Below, piece after piece: positions 25,005 to 36,250 of a stretch of DNA of 64,000 nucleotides. Source of the stretch: Polyangium spumosum (GTDB taxonomy: Bacteria > Myxococcota_A > Polyangia > Polyangiales > Polyangiaceae). The notes under the pieces were generated by a model. That model searched no databases and had not been told where the DNA came from. It was given only the letters and a program-made list of their open reading frames with translations. Within the stretch, counting starts at the first letter, position 1; every line of letters starts with the position of its first letter. The stretch covers positions 1-64,000 of the forward strand of contig NZ_WJIE01000005.1 in assembly GCF_009649845.1 (NCBI RefSeq). Direction: 5' to 3'. The position numbers and the translations under genes are program-made.

Positions 25005-25922
25005 GTGAACGGGCACCAGACAGAGATCCACCGGGACGACGAGCGCGAGACGTTGCTGGGCCGTATCGAGGCGCTGGAGCGCGAAAACGCGGCCCTCCGG
25101 CAGAAGGCCCAGGAGGCGCAGCGCGTGGAGGACGAGCTCCGCGCGAGCGACGAGCGGTTCCGCGCGCTGCTCGCGGGCCTGCACGTGGGCGTGGTCGTGC
25201 AGGATCCGAGCGCGAGGATCATCCTCCACAACCCCCACGCCCTCACGCTGCTCGGCTTGACCGAGGACCAGATTTTCGGCCGAACCTCGTTTGATCCACG
25301 GTGGAGCGCGGTGCACGAGGACGGCTCGCCGTGTCCGGGCGAGCAGCACCCGGTCTCCGTCGCGCTCCGGACGGGAAAACCCGTGCGTGGCTTCGTGATG
25401 GGCGTCGACCGGCCCGCGCTGGGCGATCGCGTGTGGCTCCTGGTGACCGCGGTTCCGCAGCTCGACGAGCGAGGCGCCGTGACGGCCGCCGTCGTGACCT
25501 TCACGGACATCACCGCGCGCAAGCACGCCGAGGATCTGGTGCGCGCGCAGGCCCGGATGCTCGAGGAGATGTCGACGCCGCTCGTGCCGATCGGCGACGA
25601 TATCGTGGCCATGCCGATCGTCGGCACGGTGGACGCGCGGCGGGCCGAAATGGTGCTGGAGACGCTGCTCGCGGGCATCACACGAAGAGGCGCGCGCGTG
25701 GCCATCCTGGACATCACGGGCGTGAGCGTGGTCGACGCGCAGGTGGCGACCACGCTGGTCCGCGCGGCGCAGGCGGCGCGGCTCCTCGGCGCGCAGGTGG
25801 TGCTGACGGGCATCCGCGGCAACGTGGCGCAGACGCTGGTGGAGCTCGCCGTGGACCTCTCGGGGCTGGTGACACGAGGCACGCTCCAGGGCGGGATCGC
25901 CTGGGCGCTCGCGCGGCGTTAG
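25005..25922 (+). CDS. PAS-STAS signalling protein
   Basis: 305 residues starting at GTG 25005. A short coiled coil (LGRIEALERENAALRQKAQE) precedes one PAS domain (about 45-170, LLAGLHVGVVVQDPSAR) and a STAS domain (about 185-300) introduced by MSTPLVPIGDDIVAMP. The motif LDITGVSVVDAQVAT and the TGIRGNVAQT loop match the PAS-STAS proteins at 21246 and 57664. It may be a stressosome-like or phosphorelay subunit; no kinase partner is adjacent, though two histidine kinases start 1.4 kb downstream. Its stop overlaps that of the convergent cyclase gene (TTAG). Confidence 0.85.
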   Translation: MNGHQTEIHRDDERETLLGRIEALERENAALRQKAQEAQRVEDELRASDERFRALLAGLHVGVVVQDPSARIILHNPHALTLLGLTEDQIFGRTSFDPRWSAVHEDGSPCPGEQHPVSVALRTGKPVRGFVMGVDRPALGDRVWLLVTAVPQLDERGAVTAAVVTFTDITARKHAEDLVRAQARMLEEMSTPLVPIGDDIVAMPIVGTVDARRAEMVLETLLAGITRRGARVAILDITGVSVVDAQVATTLVRAAQAARLLGAQVVLTGIRGNVAQTLVELAVDLSGLVTRGTLQGGIAWALARR

Positions 25923-27145
25923 GGCTTCTTCTTCTTCTTGCGCGGCCCGCCGATCGCGGCGGGCGCATTTCCAGCGCAGGTCGCGCCGGCGAGGTTGTAG
26001 GGCGTGTCGAAGAACATGAACTCGTACACCCCGTCGGCGGCGAGCGCCGCGGAGTTGAAGCCCTCGCCGATTCGAATCCCGTTCGCGACCATGAGCACCT
26101 GGTGCCCCTCGGCCAGGGCGGTCGCCCGCGGGCCGGGGAAGACCTCCATGGCGTAGGTATCCGAGGCGACGATCGCCGGCCGGAACTGCGCGAGCCAATG
26201 GCATTCGGCGATCCACGGGCCCGGCGCGGCGCCGAGGTACGTGGGCCAGAGGGCCTCGTCGGTCCAGTAATGGCTCCATCCCGTGCGGATGATGACCACG
26301 TCCCCGGGCTCGATGCAGCCGAGGCCCTCCCAATCCATCGTCGCCTGGAGGTCCGCGATGGTGATCCGATATCCCGGCGCGAGGGATTTCCCGTCCGGCG
26401 TGACGGCGCTCGTATGCCCCGCCGCGAGCTTGTAGCCGAGCACGTCGAGGAGCAGGCCCCGCGTGACGATCGGCCCGATGTTCTGGATCCCGAGCGACGC
26501 CGTGCCCCCGAGGATGCTGTTCGGCCCGTAGTTCGCGGCCTCGGAGTCGGCGCGGGCGAGGGCCTGCCGCTCGAGCGGGTCGAGGATCTCGGGGCGCGGC
26601 GTGATCTGCTCGAATCGGTGCCCGCCGTAGAACCAGCCGCCGAAGCTCGGGTGGCCGAAATCGTCGACCTGCGTCGCTTGCTGGAACGTGAATGCCTCGA
26701 ACCGCTCGTCCTGGTAGAAGAACTCGTTCTCGCCGACGGGCCCGTACGCGGCGATCCAGTAATCGGCGCGGCGAGGCGGATCGTGCGGGAACGCCGGGTT
26801 CCCCGCGCGCATGGGCTCGCCGAGCGAATACACCTTCGCGTCCCCGCGCTGCCCGAGCTTCAGCGCGTCCTTGCGCTTCGCCTCGTTGATCTCGACCAGC
26901 GTGCCGACGGTGTCGCCCCAGACCCCGAGCTCGTCCCAGCGGGAAAAGATCCAATCGAGGGTGACGGGATCGTCGTTGAAGGGCCCCGCGGAGCCCGGGA
27001 GCGGGGGGCCCGCGTGTGCCCTGCCCGGGATCATCTGCGCGAGCACCGAGACGCCCGCCGCGCCCGCCGCGCCGCCGAGGAAATCACGACGGCTCACCCG
27101 CGCCTTCTCGCCCTGGACCGCGAAGACCTGCTTCAAGAAACGCAT
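25919..27145 (-). CDS. Tat-exported cyclase-family hydrolase (kynurenine formamidase-like)
   Basis: 408 residues from ATG 27145, with GGAG upstream. Residues 18-25 (SRRDFLGG) and the hydrophobic stretch after them are a twin-arginine signal, so the protein should be exported folded. The body matches the metal-dependent cyclase family (COG1878): RGLLLDVLGY, GDVVIIRTGWS and a late GHQVLMVANGI. The metal motif is TQVDDFGH (near 156), a variant of the usual GTHxDxxxH with Gln for the first His; a similar TQ.D...H form is found in a subgroup of the family. The C-terminus ends in a Lys run. Substrate unknown. Confidence 0.75.
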   Translation of the reverse strand: MRFLKQVFAVQGEKARVSRRDFLGGAAGAAGVSVLAQMIPGRAHAGPPLPGSAGPFNDDPVTLDWIFSRWDELGVWGDTVGTLVEINEAKRKDALKLGQRGDAKVYSLGEPMRAGNPAFPHDPPRRADYWIAAYGPVGENEFFYQDERFEAFTFQQATQVDDFGHPSFGGWFYGGHRFEQITPRPEILDPLERQALARADSEAANYGPNSILGGTASLGIQNIGPIVTRGLLLDVLGYKLAAGHTSAVTPDGKSLAPGYRITIADLQATMDWEGLGCIEPGDVVIIRTGWSHYWTDEALWPTYLGAAPGPWIAECHWLAQFRPAIVASDTYAMEVFPGPRATALAEGHQVLMVANGIRIGEGFNSAALAADGVYEFMFFDTPYNLAGATCAGNAPAAIGGPRKKKKKP

Positions 27146-27316
27146 GTTGCGTTCTCCTTCCGTGCAGCGCAGCCGCAAAATTCGGCGACTGTGCCAATGG
27201 TACAACCATGGATCGAACGGCAAAGGCCGCTCGGTGTGCCACTGAACCACGACACGAGCCGACCTGGCAAGCTTGACGCAGGTCACGCCGATCCGCCAAA
27301 GTGCCGGTTCCATCCC

Positions 27317-28439
27317 ATGAACACGCCGGAGAAGAGCCCAAAAATCCTGGTCGTCGACGACAACGAGCAGAACAGGGAGCTCGTGGCAGCCACCGTCGAC
27401 GCCGAAGGATACGAGGCCATCCTGACGTCGAACGGCGAGGAGGCATTACGCGCGTTCGAAAGCGCGCAGCCCGACTGCATCCTGCTCGACGTGCGTATGC
27501 CCGGCCTCGACGGATTCACGGTCTGCGAGCGGATCCGCGCGCTGCCCGGTGGCGCGGACGTCCCGATCATCTTCCTCACGGCCCTGCGCGACGTCGACAC
27601 CTTCGATCGGGCGCTCGTCGCGGGCGCCGACGACTTCCTCACGAAGCCCGTGCGGCCGACCGAGCTCGTCGTCCGTGTCCAGGCCGCGCTCCGCCTCCGC
27701 CGCCTGAGCGCCGAGCTGCGTGATCATTATGACCTCATACGACGTCAGCGCGACGACTTGATGCGGCTGCAGCTCCAGAAGGAGATGCTCATGTCCTTCG
27801 TCATCCACGACCTGAAAAACCCGGTCGGGTCGATGGACCTGCTCGCCCAGGCGCTCGTGCGCGACAGGGCCCTTCCCGACGACGCCCGCGACACGGCCCA
27901 GCACATCCGCGACTCGGCGCGGCGCCTCATGCGGCTCATCCACAACCTGCTCGACCTCAGCAAGGGGGAAGAAGGCAAGCTCGTGCCCAGGCGCTCGAAC
28001 GTCGATCTGCGCGCGCTCGTCGACGTGGTGCGTGACACGTTCGACGCGCACGCGCGCGCCGTGCGCGTGACCCTGGAAGCGGACGTCGACGCGCCGAGCC
28101 TCGTGGCCGACCAGGATCTGCTCCTGCGCGTGCTGGAGAACCTGACGGAGAACGCCATCCGTCACGCGCCCCAAGGCAGCACCGTGCAGCTCAGCGCCGC
28201 GCGAAGGGACCGGGCGGTCGAGGTGCGCGTGACGGATCGCGGCGCGGGCATCCCCCCGGAGATGCGCGAGAGGATCTTCGACCGCTTCGTGCAGCTCGAC
28301 GACGCCGCGTCGGATGTCGCGAGCCGCTCGGGCCGCGGGCTCGGCCTCACCTTCTGCAAGCTCGCGGTCGAGGCGCACGGCGGCGAGGTCTGGGTCGAGG
28401 ACGCGACGCCCGGAACCATGGTATGCGTGCGGGTACCTC

Positions 28440-28450
<11 letters not shown>
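27317..28450 (+). CDS. Receiver-histidine kinase protein
   Basis: 377 residues. An N-terminal receiver domain (ILVVDDNEQNRE, phospho-Asp in ILLDVRMPG near residue 57, Lys in FLTKPVRP) is followed by a coiled coil, a HisKA helix with SFVIHDLKNPVGS (His near 164) and an ATP-binding domain (NLTENAIRHAP, DRGAGIPPEMRE, GRGLGLTFCK). It is cytosolic. This CheY-like-first order is common in myxobacterial kinases that are switched by phosphorylation. Its last 11 bases overlap the hybrid kinase start at 28440, so the two are translationally coupled and probably one phosphorelay. Confidence 0.9.
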
Positions 28451-30397
<1,947 letters not shown>

Positions 30398-30401
<4 letters not shown>

Positions 30402-30961
30402 CCTCGTTCTCCGCTCCGGGCGCGCGCTGGGACCTCGTACCGCAGCTCGACGAATCCGCCTCCGAAGCGGGTGACCGCCTGGAGCTCGAGCGGGCCCGGG
30501 ATCGAGGTGGGCAGGAGCGGCGTCCCGCCGCCGAGCACCACCGGGGCGACGCCGAGCAGGATCTCGTCCAGGAGGCCCCGCTGCGCGAACTGGGCGACGA
30601 GGTTGCCGCCGCCCATGAGCCAGATGTTTTTCTCCCCGGCCGCGCGCGCCATTTGCTCGCAGACGGCCGCCACATCCTCGGCCGTGAACCGGATGTCCGC
30701 GCCCGCGAAGGTCGGCAACGCGCGATGGGTGAACACCCAGGTCGGCAGCCCTTCGTAAGGCCAGGTCTTCAGGCCTTCGCCGAGGAGAAACTCGTAGGTC
30801 GAGGCGCCCATCGCGAGCGCGCCCACCCCGGCGAGGAATGCCTTGTAGTGCTCGTCCACGCCCGGAGCGCCGTTGAACTGAAAGAGCCACCCGAGGCGCC
30901 CCTCGGCGTCCGCGATGTACCCGTCGATGCTCGCCGCCACGTAGTATTGGGTCCGTGTCAT
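30398..30961 (-). CDS. Dihydrofolate reductase/RibD-like oxidoreductase
   Basis: 187 residues from ATG 30961. The pattern YYVAASIDGYIADAEG at the start, ALAMGASTYEFLL, and NIWLMGGGNLVAQF with PVVLGGGTPLL is that of the RibD C-terminal/DHFR-like family, NADPH-dependent reductases of unknown substrate that often sit beside WYL-type regulators. An upstream in-frame ATG (30991) would run through the divergent operator, so the shorter start is preferred. It ends four bases inside the hybrid kinase stop (convergent). Probably controlled by the divergent regulator at 31025. Confidence 0.85.
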
Positions 30962-30984
30962 GGCGAGAGTATGCCTGACGATCC

Positions 30985-31001
30985 CTGACATCTTCTGTCA
31001 G
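30985..31001. promoter_or_regulatory. Palindromic operator between the reductase and the WYL regulator
   Basis: CTGACATCTTCTGTCAG has perfect 6-bp arms (CTGACA/TGTCAG) around a 5-bp centre. It is central in the 63-bp divergent gap, and an extra half site (TGACG) lies just to the left. It is the likely binding site of the adjacent regulator. Confidence 0.6.
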
Positions 31002-31024
31002 CCATTTTCTGGTAGCTTGCGGAC

Positions 31025-31987
31025 GTGCGATCCAGTCGGCTCCTCGCGCTCCTCCTCGTCCTGCAGCGACGTCGGCACGCCACGGCGACCGAGCTCGCCG
31101 AGGAGCTCGCCGTCTCGGTCCGCACGCTCTACCGGGACATCGCGGCGCTGATCGCGGCCGGGGTCCCGCTGTGGACCGAGTCGGGGCCGGGCGGCGGCGT
31201 TCGCCTGGCCCCGGGCTGGCGCACGCAGCTCGATGGGCTGACCGCCGAGGAGGCGAGCGCCTTGTTCCTGTCCGGCGCGCCGCAAGCGGTCGCCGATCTC
31301 GGCCTCGCCGCGGTCGCGGTGACGGCCCGCGCCAAGGTCGACGCGACCCTGCCCGCCGAGCTACGTGGCCGCGCCAGCCGGATCCGGGAGCGATTTTTTC
31401 TCGACGCGCCCGGCTGGTTCACCCGCCGGGACAAACTCGACGCCTTGCCGGTCGTCGCCGAGGCCGTCTGGGAAGGTCGGCGGCTCGACCTGCGCCACGG
31501 CGATCACGCGGCCCGCCGCCGCGTGGACCCGCTCGGGCTCGTCCTCAAGGCGGGCACCTGGTATCTCGTCGCGCGGCATCGCCGGCAGATCAAGACCTAC
31601 CGGATGAGCCGCATCCACCGGGCCGAGCTGCGGCCCGAGTCGTTCGTCCGTCCCGCACATTTCGACCTCGCGGCCTTCTGGTCCGAGTCGTCGGCCGCGT
31701 TCGACAGGTCCTTGCTCACCTACCGCTGCCGCGTCCGCCTCTCGCCCCGCGCGGAGCGGCAGCTCCCGCATGTGGTCCCGCACGACGCCGTCCGCCGGAT
31801 GCTCGAGGACGCGGCGCCGCCGGACGCGGAGGGCTTTCGGACGGTCGAGCTCCTCCTGGAGAGCGAAGACGTGGCCACGGACCAGCTCACGGGGCTCGGC
31901 GACGGCGTCGAGGTCCTCGCGCCGGAGGCGTTACGTCGCAGGCTGTATGCGGTGGGGATGCGGATGGCCATGCGGAATGGGTGTTGA
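31025..31987 (+). CDS. YafY-type transcriptional regulator (HTH-WYL)
   Basis: 320 residues from GTG 31025 (MRSSRLLALLLVLQRRRHAT). A winged HTH (TATELAEELAVSVRTLYRDI, residues 18-38) is followed by a WYL domain (about 140-215; GLVLKAGTWYLVARHR is the WYL-type core) and a WCX extension to the end. These proteins sense small ligands or nucleotides through the WYL domain. It is divergent from the DHFR-like reductase with a palindrome between them, so local auto- and cross-regulation is likely. Confidence 0.9.
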   Translation: MRSSRLLALLLVLQRRRHATATELAEELAVSVRTLYRDIAALIAAGVPLWTESGPGGGVRLAPGWRTQLDGLTAEEASALFLSGAPQAVADLGLAAVAVTARAKVDATLPAELRGRASRIRERFFLDAPGWFTRRDKLDALPVVAEAVWEGRRLDLRHGDHAARRRVDPLGLVLKAGTWYLVARHRRQIKTYRMSRIHRAELRPESFVRPAHFDLAAFWSESSAAFDRSLLTYRCRVRLSPRAERQLPHVVPHDAVRRMLEDAAPPDAEGFRTVELLLESEDVATDQLTGLGDGVEVLAPEALRRRLYAVGMRMAMRNGC

Positions 31988-32411
31988 GATCCCCTGGCAC
32001 GATCTTCAGGTGTGACCCTCCCACCTCCCAGATTCGTTTGAACCTCCTCTTCCCTCCCCCGTCCTCCTCCTCAGAAACGTTGGCACTTGCCCTTCCCTCC
32101 CCCGTCCCCCTCGGTAGAACATCTTACCTTTTCCTTCCCTCCACCGTCCTCCTTCTCAGAACGTGTTCTGACTTGGCCTTCCCTCCCCCGTCCCCCTTCG
32201 TAGAACATCTTACCTTTTCCTTCGCTCCACCGTCCTCCTTCTCAGAAACGTTGGCACTTGACCTTCCCTCCCCCGAAGCTCGGTCCCAAAATCGAAGATC
32301 GTTGTACAGTCCCCCACGGAAAAACTTCGATTTTCGCTGGAGCCCCGGGGCGGGCCGTCCTTGTGGCGGCCGGAACTTTCGGCGACGCTAGGGCCTCCCT
32401 CGACGGAGCCC
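31988..32411. repeat. Pyrimidine-rich 42-44-bp tandem repeats in two alternating forms
   Basis: Between 32043 and about 32285 six units start with TTCCCTCC-type heads at 32050, 32093, 32135, 32179, 32221 and 32264. Odd units continue GTCCTCC...TCAGAA.CGT.. and end CACTTG or GACTTGG; even units continue GTCCCCCT.GGTAGAACATC TTACCTTTTCC or close variants. So the true period is a dimer of about 86 bp. The plus strand is almost free of runs of purines. There is no gene in this gap; the rest (32286-32411) precedes the MutS-like start and shows nothing clear. Confidence 0.85.
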
Positions 32412-34094
32412 ATGAAGCCTTCCTCGCCCGCCCCCGACGCCGCGCCGGCCCACGAGATCCTGAGCTTGCTCCACCCCGATCCGGTCCCGCGGCCCGACCT
32501 CGACGAGCTGCGCCAGGCCCTCTCGTTCGCGTTCGCCAGCGGCGTCTCGGGTGGACTCTTCAACCAGGCGCTCGATCGGGCCCCGCTCGCGCCGTCCACG
32601 TGGGACCCGCAGAGCTTCGCGCCCGACCTGTTCCTGGAGGAGCTCGTCTCGCGGGGCTTCCGCGTCAAATCGGGCGAGCGCGACGTGGTCGTGAACCGCG
32701 CGTTCATCTATCGTGTCCTCGCGCATCCGCCGTCCGATCCCCGCGTCACGGACCATCGCCGCGGCGTCCTGCACGAGCTCTCCACCTCTCCCGTCTTTCG
32801 CCGCCAGTTCGAGGACCTCTACACGACCGCTTGTCGCTTGCGCTCGGCGCTCGAAGGCGCGGCGGCCGCGAAGAAGTTCGACGCGACGAGGCGTCAGCTC
32901 GACGTGCTCCTGCTCGTCAAGCAGGCATTCGAACGAATGAGCGAGTCCTTCGACGGCGCGACGTCCGGCCTGTCTCGCCTGCGCGAATTCGGCGAGAGGG
33001 TGCGCGAGACCGAGGGGTATCGATCGATGATCGACCTGCTCGATTACGACGACCACCTCGCCACGCTCGGCGTGACCATCCGCGTCGGCGCCGACGGGCG
33101 CGTGCGCGGGTTCGAGGTGAAGAACCTCAAGGAGCGAAAGGACAACCCGTTCGTGCTCTCGCCGGCGCGGCGGTGGCTCGCCAGGATCGAGATGTTCTTC
33201 CGCGGTTATCGCTTCAGCGACGGCGAGGTCATGGCGCGCCTGCTCGACGCGGTCTTCGAGGGGATCGAGGCGCACGTCCTCGCGTTCATCCCGCTGCTCG
33301 GCGAGATGGAGGTGTACCTCGGGGCCCTCGGCTTCCGGGACCTCGCCGAGGCCGCGGGCCTCGAGGTTTGTCTGCCCGATTTGCGAACGGCCGAGGAGGG
33401 CGCGGACGAGCAGCCGCGCGCGCTGCGTGGGCTCTTCAACCCGCTGCTCGTCGCCAGCGGCATCCGCGCCGTGCCGTGTGACCTCGTGACGGATCGGACG
33501 GGCGTGACCCTGCTCATTACGGGGCCGAACTCCGGCGGCAAGACGCGGCTCTTGCAATCGGTGGCGCTGGCGCAGCTCCTCGCGCAAGGCGGGATGTTCG
33601 TCCCCGCGCGCGAGGCGGACCTCACGCGGGTGCCGGGGCTCGTCGTGTCGCTGATCCAGGAGACGCGGGTCGATCAGAGCGAGGGGCGGCTCGGAATGGA
33701 GCTCGTCCGGATCCGGGCGCTCTTCGAGATGCTCGGCCCCGGCGCGATGGTGATGCTCGACGAGCTCTGCTCCGGGACGAACCCCTCCGAGGGCGAGGAG
33801 ATCTTCGAGCTCGTGATCACGCTGCTCGCGAAGCTCCGCCCGCAGGCGTTCATCACCACGCATTTCTTGACGTTCGCGGGCAGGCTCGCGCGGGAGAAGA
33901 CGATCCCGGGCCTGCGGTTCGTCCAGGTGGAGCTCGACGCGTCCCAGCGGCCGACCTATCAATTCGCCCCAGGCGTGGCGACGACGTCGCTCGCGTCCCA
34001 CGCGGCGGCGCGGCTCGGCGTGAGCCGCGACGAGCTCGAGGGGCTCATCGATCGCAACAAACGCGCGCCTGTCGCGCGGGCCCGGGAGAGCTGA
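32412..34094 (+). CDS. MutS-like ATPase (not canonical mismatch repair MutS)
   Basis: 560 residues from ATG 32412. The C-terminal 220 residues are a MutS domain V ATPase: Walker A LLITGPNSGGKTRLLQ (near 372), a middle LIQETRVDQSEGRLGMEL and Walker B VMLDELCSGTNPSEGEE (near 445), then ITTHFLTFAGRL. The N-terminal 340 residues have helical lever-like parts but no mismatch-binding domain I with its Phe-x-Glu. It is therefore one of the short MutS paralogues of unsettled role, perhaps acting on recombination intermediates or other DNA structures. A membrane-anchored gene follows after 1 bp and is probably co-translated. Confidence 0.85.
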   Translation: MKPSSPAPDAAPAHEILSLLHPDPVPRPDLDELRQALSFAFASGVSGGLFNQALDRAPLAPSTWDPQSFAPDLFLEELVSRGFRVKSGERDVVVNRAFIYRVLAHPPSDPRVTDHRRGVLHELSTSPVFRRQFEDLYTTACRLRSALEGAAAAKKFDATRRQLDVLLLVKQAFERMSESFDGATSGLSRLREFGERVRETEGYRSMIDLLDYDDHLATLGVTIRVGADGRVRGFEVKNLKERKDNPFVLSPARRWLARIEMFFRGYRFSDGEVMARLLDAVFEGIEAHVLAFIPLLGEMEVYLGALGFRDLAEAAGLEVCLPDLRTAEEGADEQPRALRGLFNPLLVASGIRAVPCDLVTDRTGVTLLITGPNSGGKTRLLQSVALAQLLAQGGMFVPAREADLTRVPGLVVSLIQETRVDQSEGRLGMELVRIRALFEMLGPGAMVMLDELCSGTNPSEGEEIFELVITLLAKLRPQAFITTHFLTFAGRLAREKTIPGLRFVQVELDASQRPTYQFAPGVATTSLASHAAARLGVSRDELEGLIDRNKRAPVARARES

Positions 34095-34095
34095 G

Positions 34096-35058
34096 GTGGG
34101 CACGTTCCTGGTGACGCCGCGCATGAACCCGGCGCTGCGCGCGCGGGTAGAGCGCGCCGTCAGCCCGAAGGCGCGCGCGCGTCACCACGCGGCGACGGTC
34201 GGGCTCTCGGCGCCCTTCGCGAAGCGCGAGCCGTTTCGTCCTGCCAAACTCTTGCCGCTGCTCGCGCTGGTCCTGCTCGGCGGGCTCTTCGCCGCCATGG
34301 TGATCCACGAGCGGCGCGCGCTCGAAGCGGAGCGGGGCGCGCTCTTGAACGACCTCGCCGCGCTGCGCGCGGGGATGCCGGCGGGGCACGAGAAGCTCAT
34401 CGGGGAGACGAGCCTCGCGCTCCTCCTGGCCGCGGCGGACGCGGAGGAGCCGGACCTCGTCGATCCGACGCTGAAGGAAGCGGGCGCCCTCGACGCCGCA
34501 TTGCGCCGGCCCGCGCTGTACGTGCGCGCCCCCGCCGCGGAGTTGCAGGACACGCGGGGCATCGACGATGCGGCGCGTGGATCGGACAAGGACGCGTTTC
34601 TGGTTTGCCTGCTCCATCCGCCCGCGTCGACGTCGGAGCGTGACCTGCTCGTGAAGGTGCGGGGCGTGTATTTCGCCGGAGCGAAGGTCGACGACGAGAC
34701 GGCGCACGTGCGGCGGCTCGCGGAGGCGCGGCTCGGCCTCGCCGTGTTCGGGCCGGAGTTCGAGGCTTCGGTGCGCGCCGCGCAGGACCGGAACATGGTC
34801 AAGCGGCTCCGGAAGGAGCTCGAGAGGGCTCCGGTCGAGCGCGCGAAGAAGTCCGTGGGCGCGGAGCTCTTGCTCGTCGTCGCGGACAGCCGGGCCGGGG
34901 CGCGTGTATCGCTGGTGGAGATCGCCACGAAAAAGACGCTCTTGCGGCTGCGCCTGCGCGCGGAGGAGCTCGCCTTGTCCTCGCTCGGATCGAGCCACCG
35001 CGACGAGCTCGAGGCGTGCAACCTCGCGGTCGCGGCGCGCCGCGCCGTGTCGCCCTGA
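34096..35058 (+). CDS. Membrane-anchored hypothetical protein
   Basis: 320 residues starting at GTG 34096, 1 bp after the MutS-like stop. A basic N-terminus leads to one membrane helix (LLPLLALVLLGGLFAAMVI, about 52-70); the remaining 250 residues are then expected outside the inner membrane. A coiled region (HERRALEAERGALLNDLAAL) follows the helix. No known domain was recognised. Close spacing to the MutS-like gene suggests co-expression, though no functional link is apparent. A downstream 16-bp gap leads to the AraC-type gene. Confidence 0.7.
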   Translation: MGTFLVTPRMNPALRARVERAVSPKARARHHAATVGLSAPFAKREPFRPAKLLPLLALVLLGGLFAAMVIHERRALEAERGALLNDLAALRAGMPAGHEKLIGETSLALLLAAADAEEPDLVDPTLKEAGALDAALRRPALYVRAPAAELQDTRGIDDAARGSDKDAFLVCLLHPPASTSERDLLVKVRGVYFAGAKVDDETAHVRRLAEARLGLAVFGPEFEASVRAAQDRNMVKRLRKELERAPVERAKKSVGAELLLVVADSRAGARVSLVEIATKKTLLRLRLRAEELALSSLGSSHRDELEACNLAVAARRAVSP

Positions 35059-35074
35059 GCTCGTCCGTCCCCCG

Positions 35075-36169
35075 ATGCCTCGACGCGCCCCCGCACGTCC
35101 ATCCTTCGCAAAGGCGGCCCTCCCGCCCGCCACGAACCCTACCCGCGTCGCGCTCCGGACCTTGCGCCCCCTCGCGGCTTATCTGCGTCACATCGGCAAG
35201 GACGCCACGTCTTTGTTCACCGAGGCGGGCATCGATCCGCTCGGGCTGCTCGATCCGAACGCGTCGATCCCCCACCCGCTGCTGCTCGATCGCTGGCGCC
35301 GCGCGGAAGAACTCTGCAATGACCCGAACCTCGGGCTGCGCGTGCTCGAGCGTATCGAGGTTCATGCGATGGCGCGGATGCAGCTCGAGACGGAGTGGGT
35401 CGTCCTGCAGATGTTCGTCGTCAGCGCCACCGTGGGCGAGGGGCTCGCGCGGTTCGCGAAGTATTTTCCGGTGTCGTTTTATGGATCCCGGATCGTCGTG
35501 GAGCACGACGGGCGAATCACCCGCGTCCGCCACGAGGTCCTCGGCGTGCGCGAGGTCCCGCGCGGCTTCTCCGAGTTCATCCTCGGGCTCGTCGCGCTGC
35601 AGATCCACGAGCTCGCGATTCGACCCGTGAAGCCGCGCGAGATTCGTTTCGCCCACCCCGCGCCCGCGTCGCTCGCCGATCACGAGCGGATCCTGCCCGG
35701 GCCCACGCGGTTTTTGGCGGGCGAAGACGCGATCGTCCTCGACGCGGCGGACCTCGAGGTGCCCATGCGCGCGGCCAACGAGGCGCTCTTGACCGGGCTC
35801 GAGCGCCACGCGGCCCAGGCGCTCTCGCGCTTGCCGGCCCTCGAATCCCTGGTCGATCGGGTCCGCGCGCTCATCACCGCCGAGCTCCCCGGCGGAAACC
35901 CGAACGCTGACCACATCGCGAGCGCGCTCCAGATGTCCGTCCGGACCCTCGCGCGCAGGCTCGACGAGCTCGGCACCTCGCACAAGGCGCTGCTCGACGA
36001 CGTACGCGCGAAGCTCGCGCGGAGCTATTTGCTGGAGGAAAAACGCTCGGTGAACGAGGTCGCGGGCCTGCTCGGTTTCTCCGAGGTCAGCGCGTTCCAC
36101 CGCGCGTTCCGGCGCTGGTTCGGCCAATCCCCCACCGACTTCTGCCGTGACGCCGGCGGCCCCCCTTGA
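35075..36169 (+). CDS. AraC-family transcriptional regulator
   Basis: 364 residues from ATG 35075. The N-terminal 210 residues match the arabinose-binding-type domain of the OruR/ArgR-like group (AAYLRHIGKDATSLFTEAGID at the start). The C-terminal 100 residues hold the double HTH: NADHIASALQMSVRTLARRL and the conserved VNEVAGLLGFSEVSAFHRAF with RWFGQSPTDFC. These regulators usually activate nearby catabolic or virulence genes in response to a small molecule. It shares strand with the MutS-like pair and is followed 81 bp later by a lipoprotein gene. Confidence 0.9.
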   Translation: MPRRAPARPSFAKAALPPATNPTRVALRTLRPLAAYLRHIGKDATSLFTEAGIDPLGLLDPNASIPHPLLLDRWRRAEELCNDPNLGLRVLERIEVHAMARMQLETEWVVLQMFVVSATVGEGLARFAKYFPVSFYGSRIVVEHDGRITRVRHEVLGVREVPRGFSEFILGLVALQIHELAIRPVKPREIRFAHPAPASLADHERILPGPTRFLAGEDAIVLDAADLEVPMRAANEALLTGLERHAAQALSRLPALESLVDRVRALITAELPGGNPNADHIASALQMSVRTLARRLDELGTSHKALLDDVRAKLARSYLLEEKRSVNEVAGLLGFSEVSAFHRAFRRWFGQSPTDFCRDAGGPP

Positions 36170-36250
36170 CGCGACGGGTGGCCGAAATCGTCAACGGCGA
36201 TGGCCGATTCGGTCATCGCGCGCGGGCGCGCAAAGGTGTCTCCTCGGAGC

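Noticed and set aside
25301..27316. Long in-frame extension before the receiver-kinase gene
   Set aside because: It is antisense to the cyclase gene and Arg/Gly-rich; the receiver domain begins cleanly at ATG 27317.
32043..32285. CRISPR-like array
   Set aside because: Units abut with no unique spacers and there are no cas genes; it is a plain tandem repeat of two forms.
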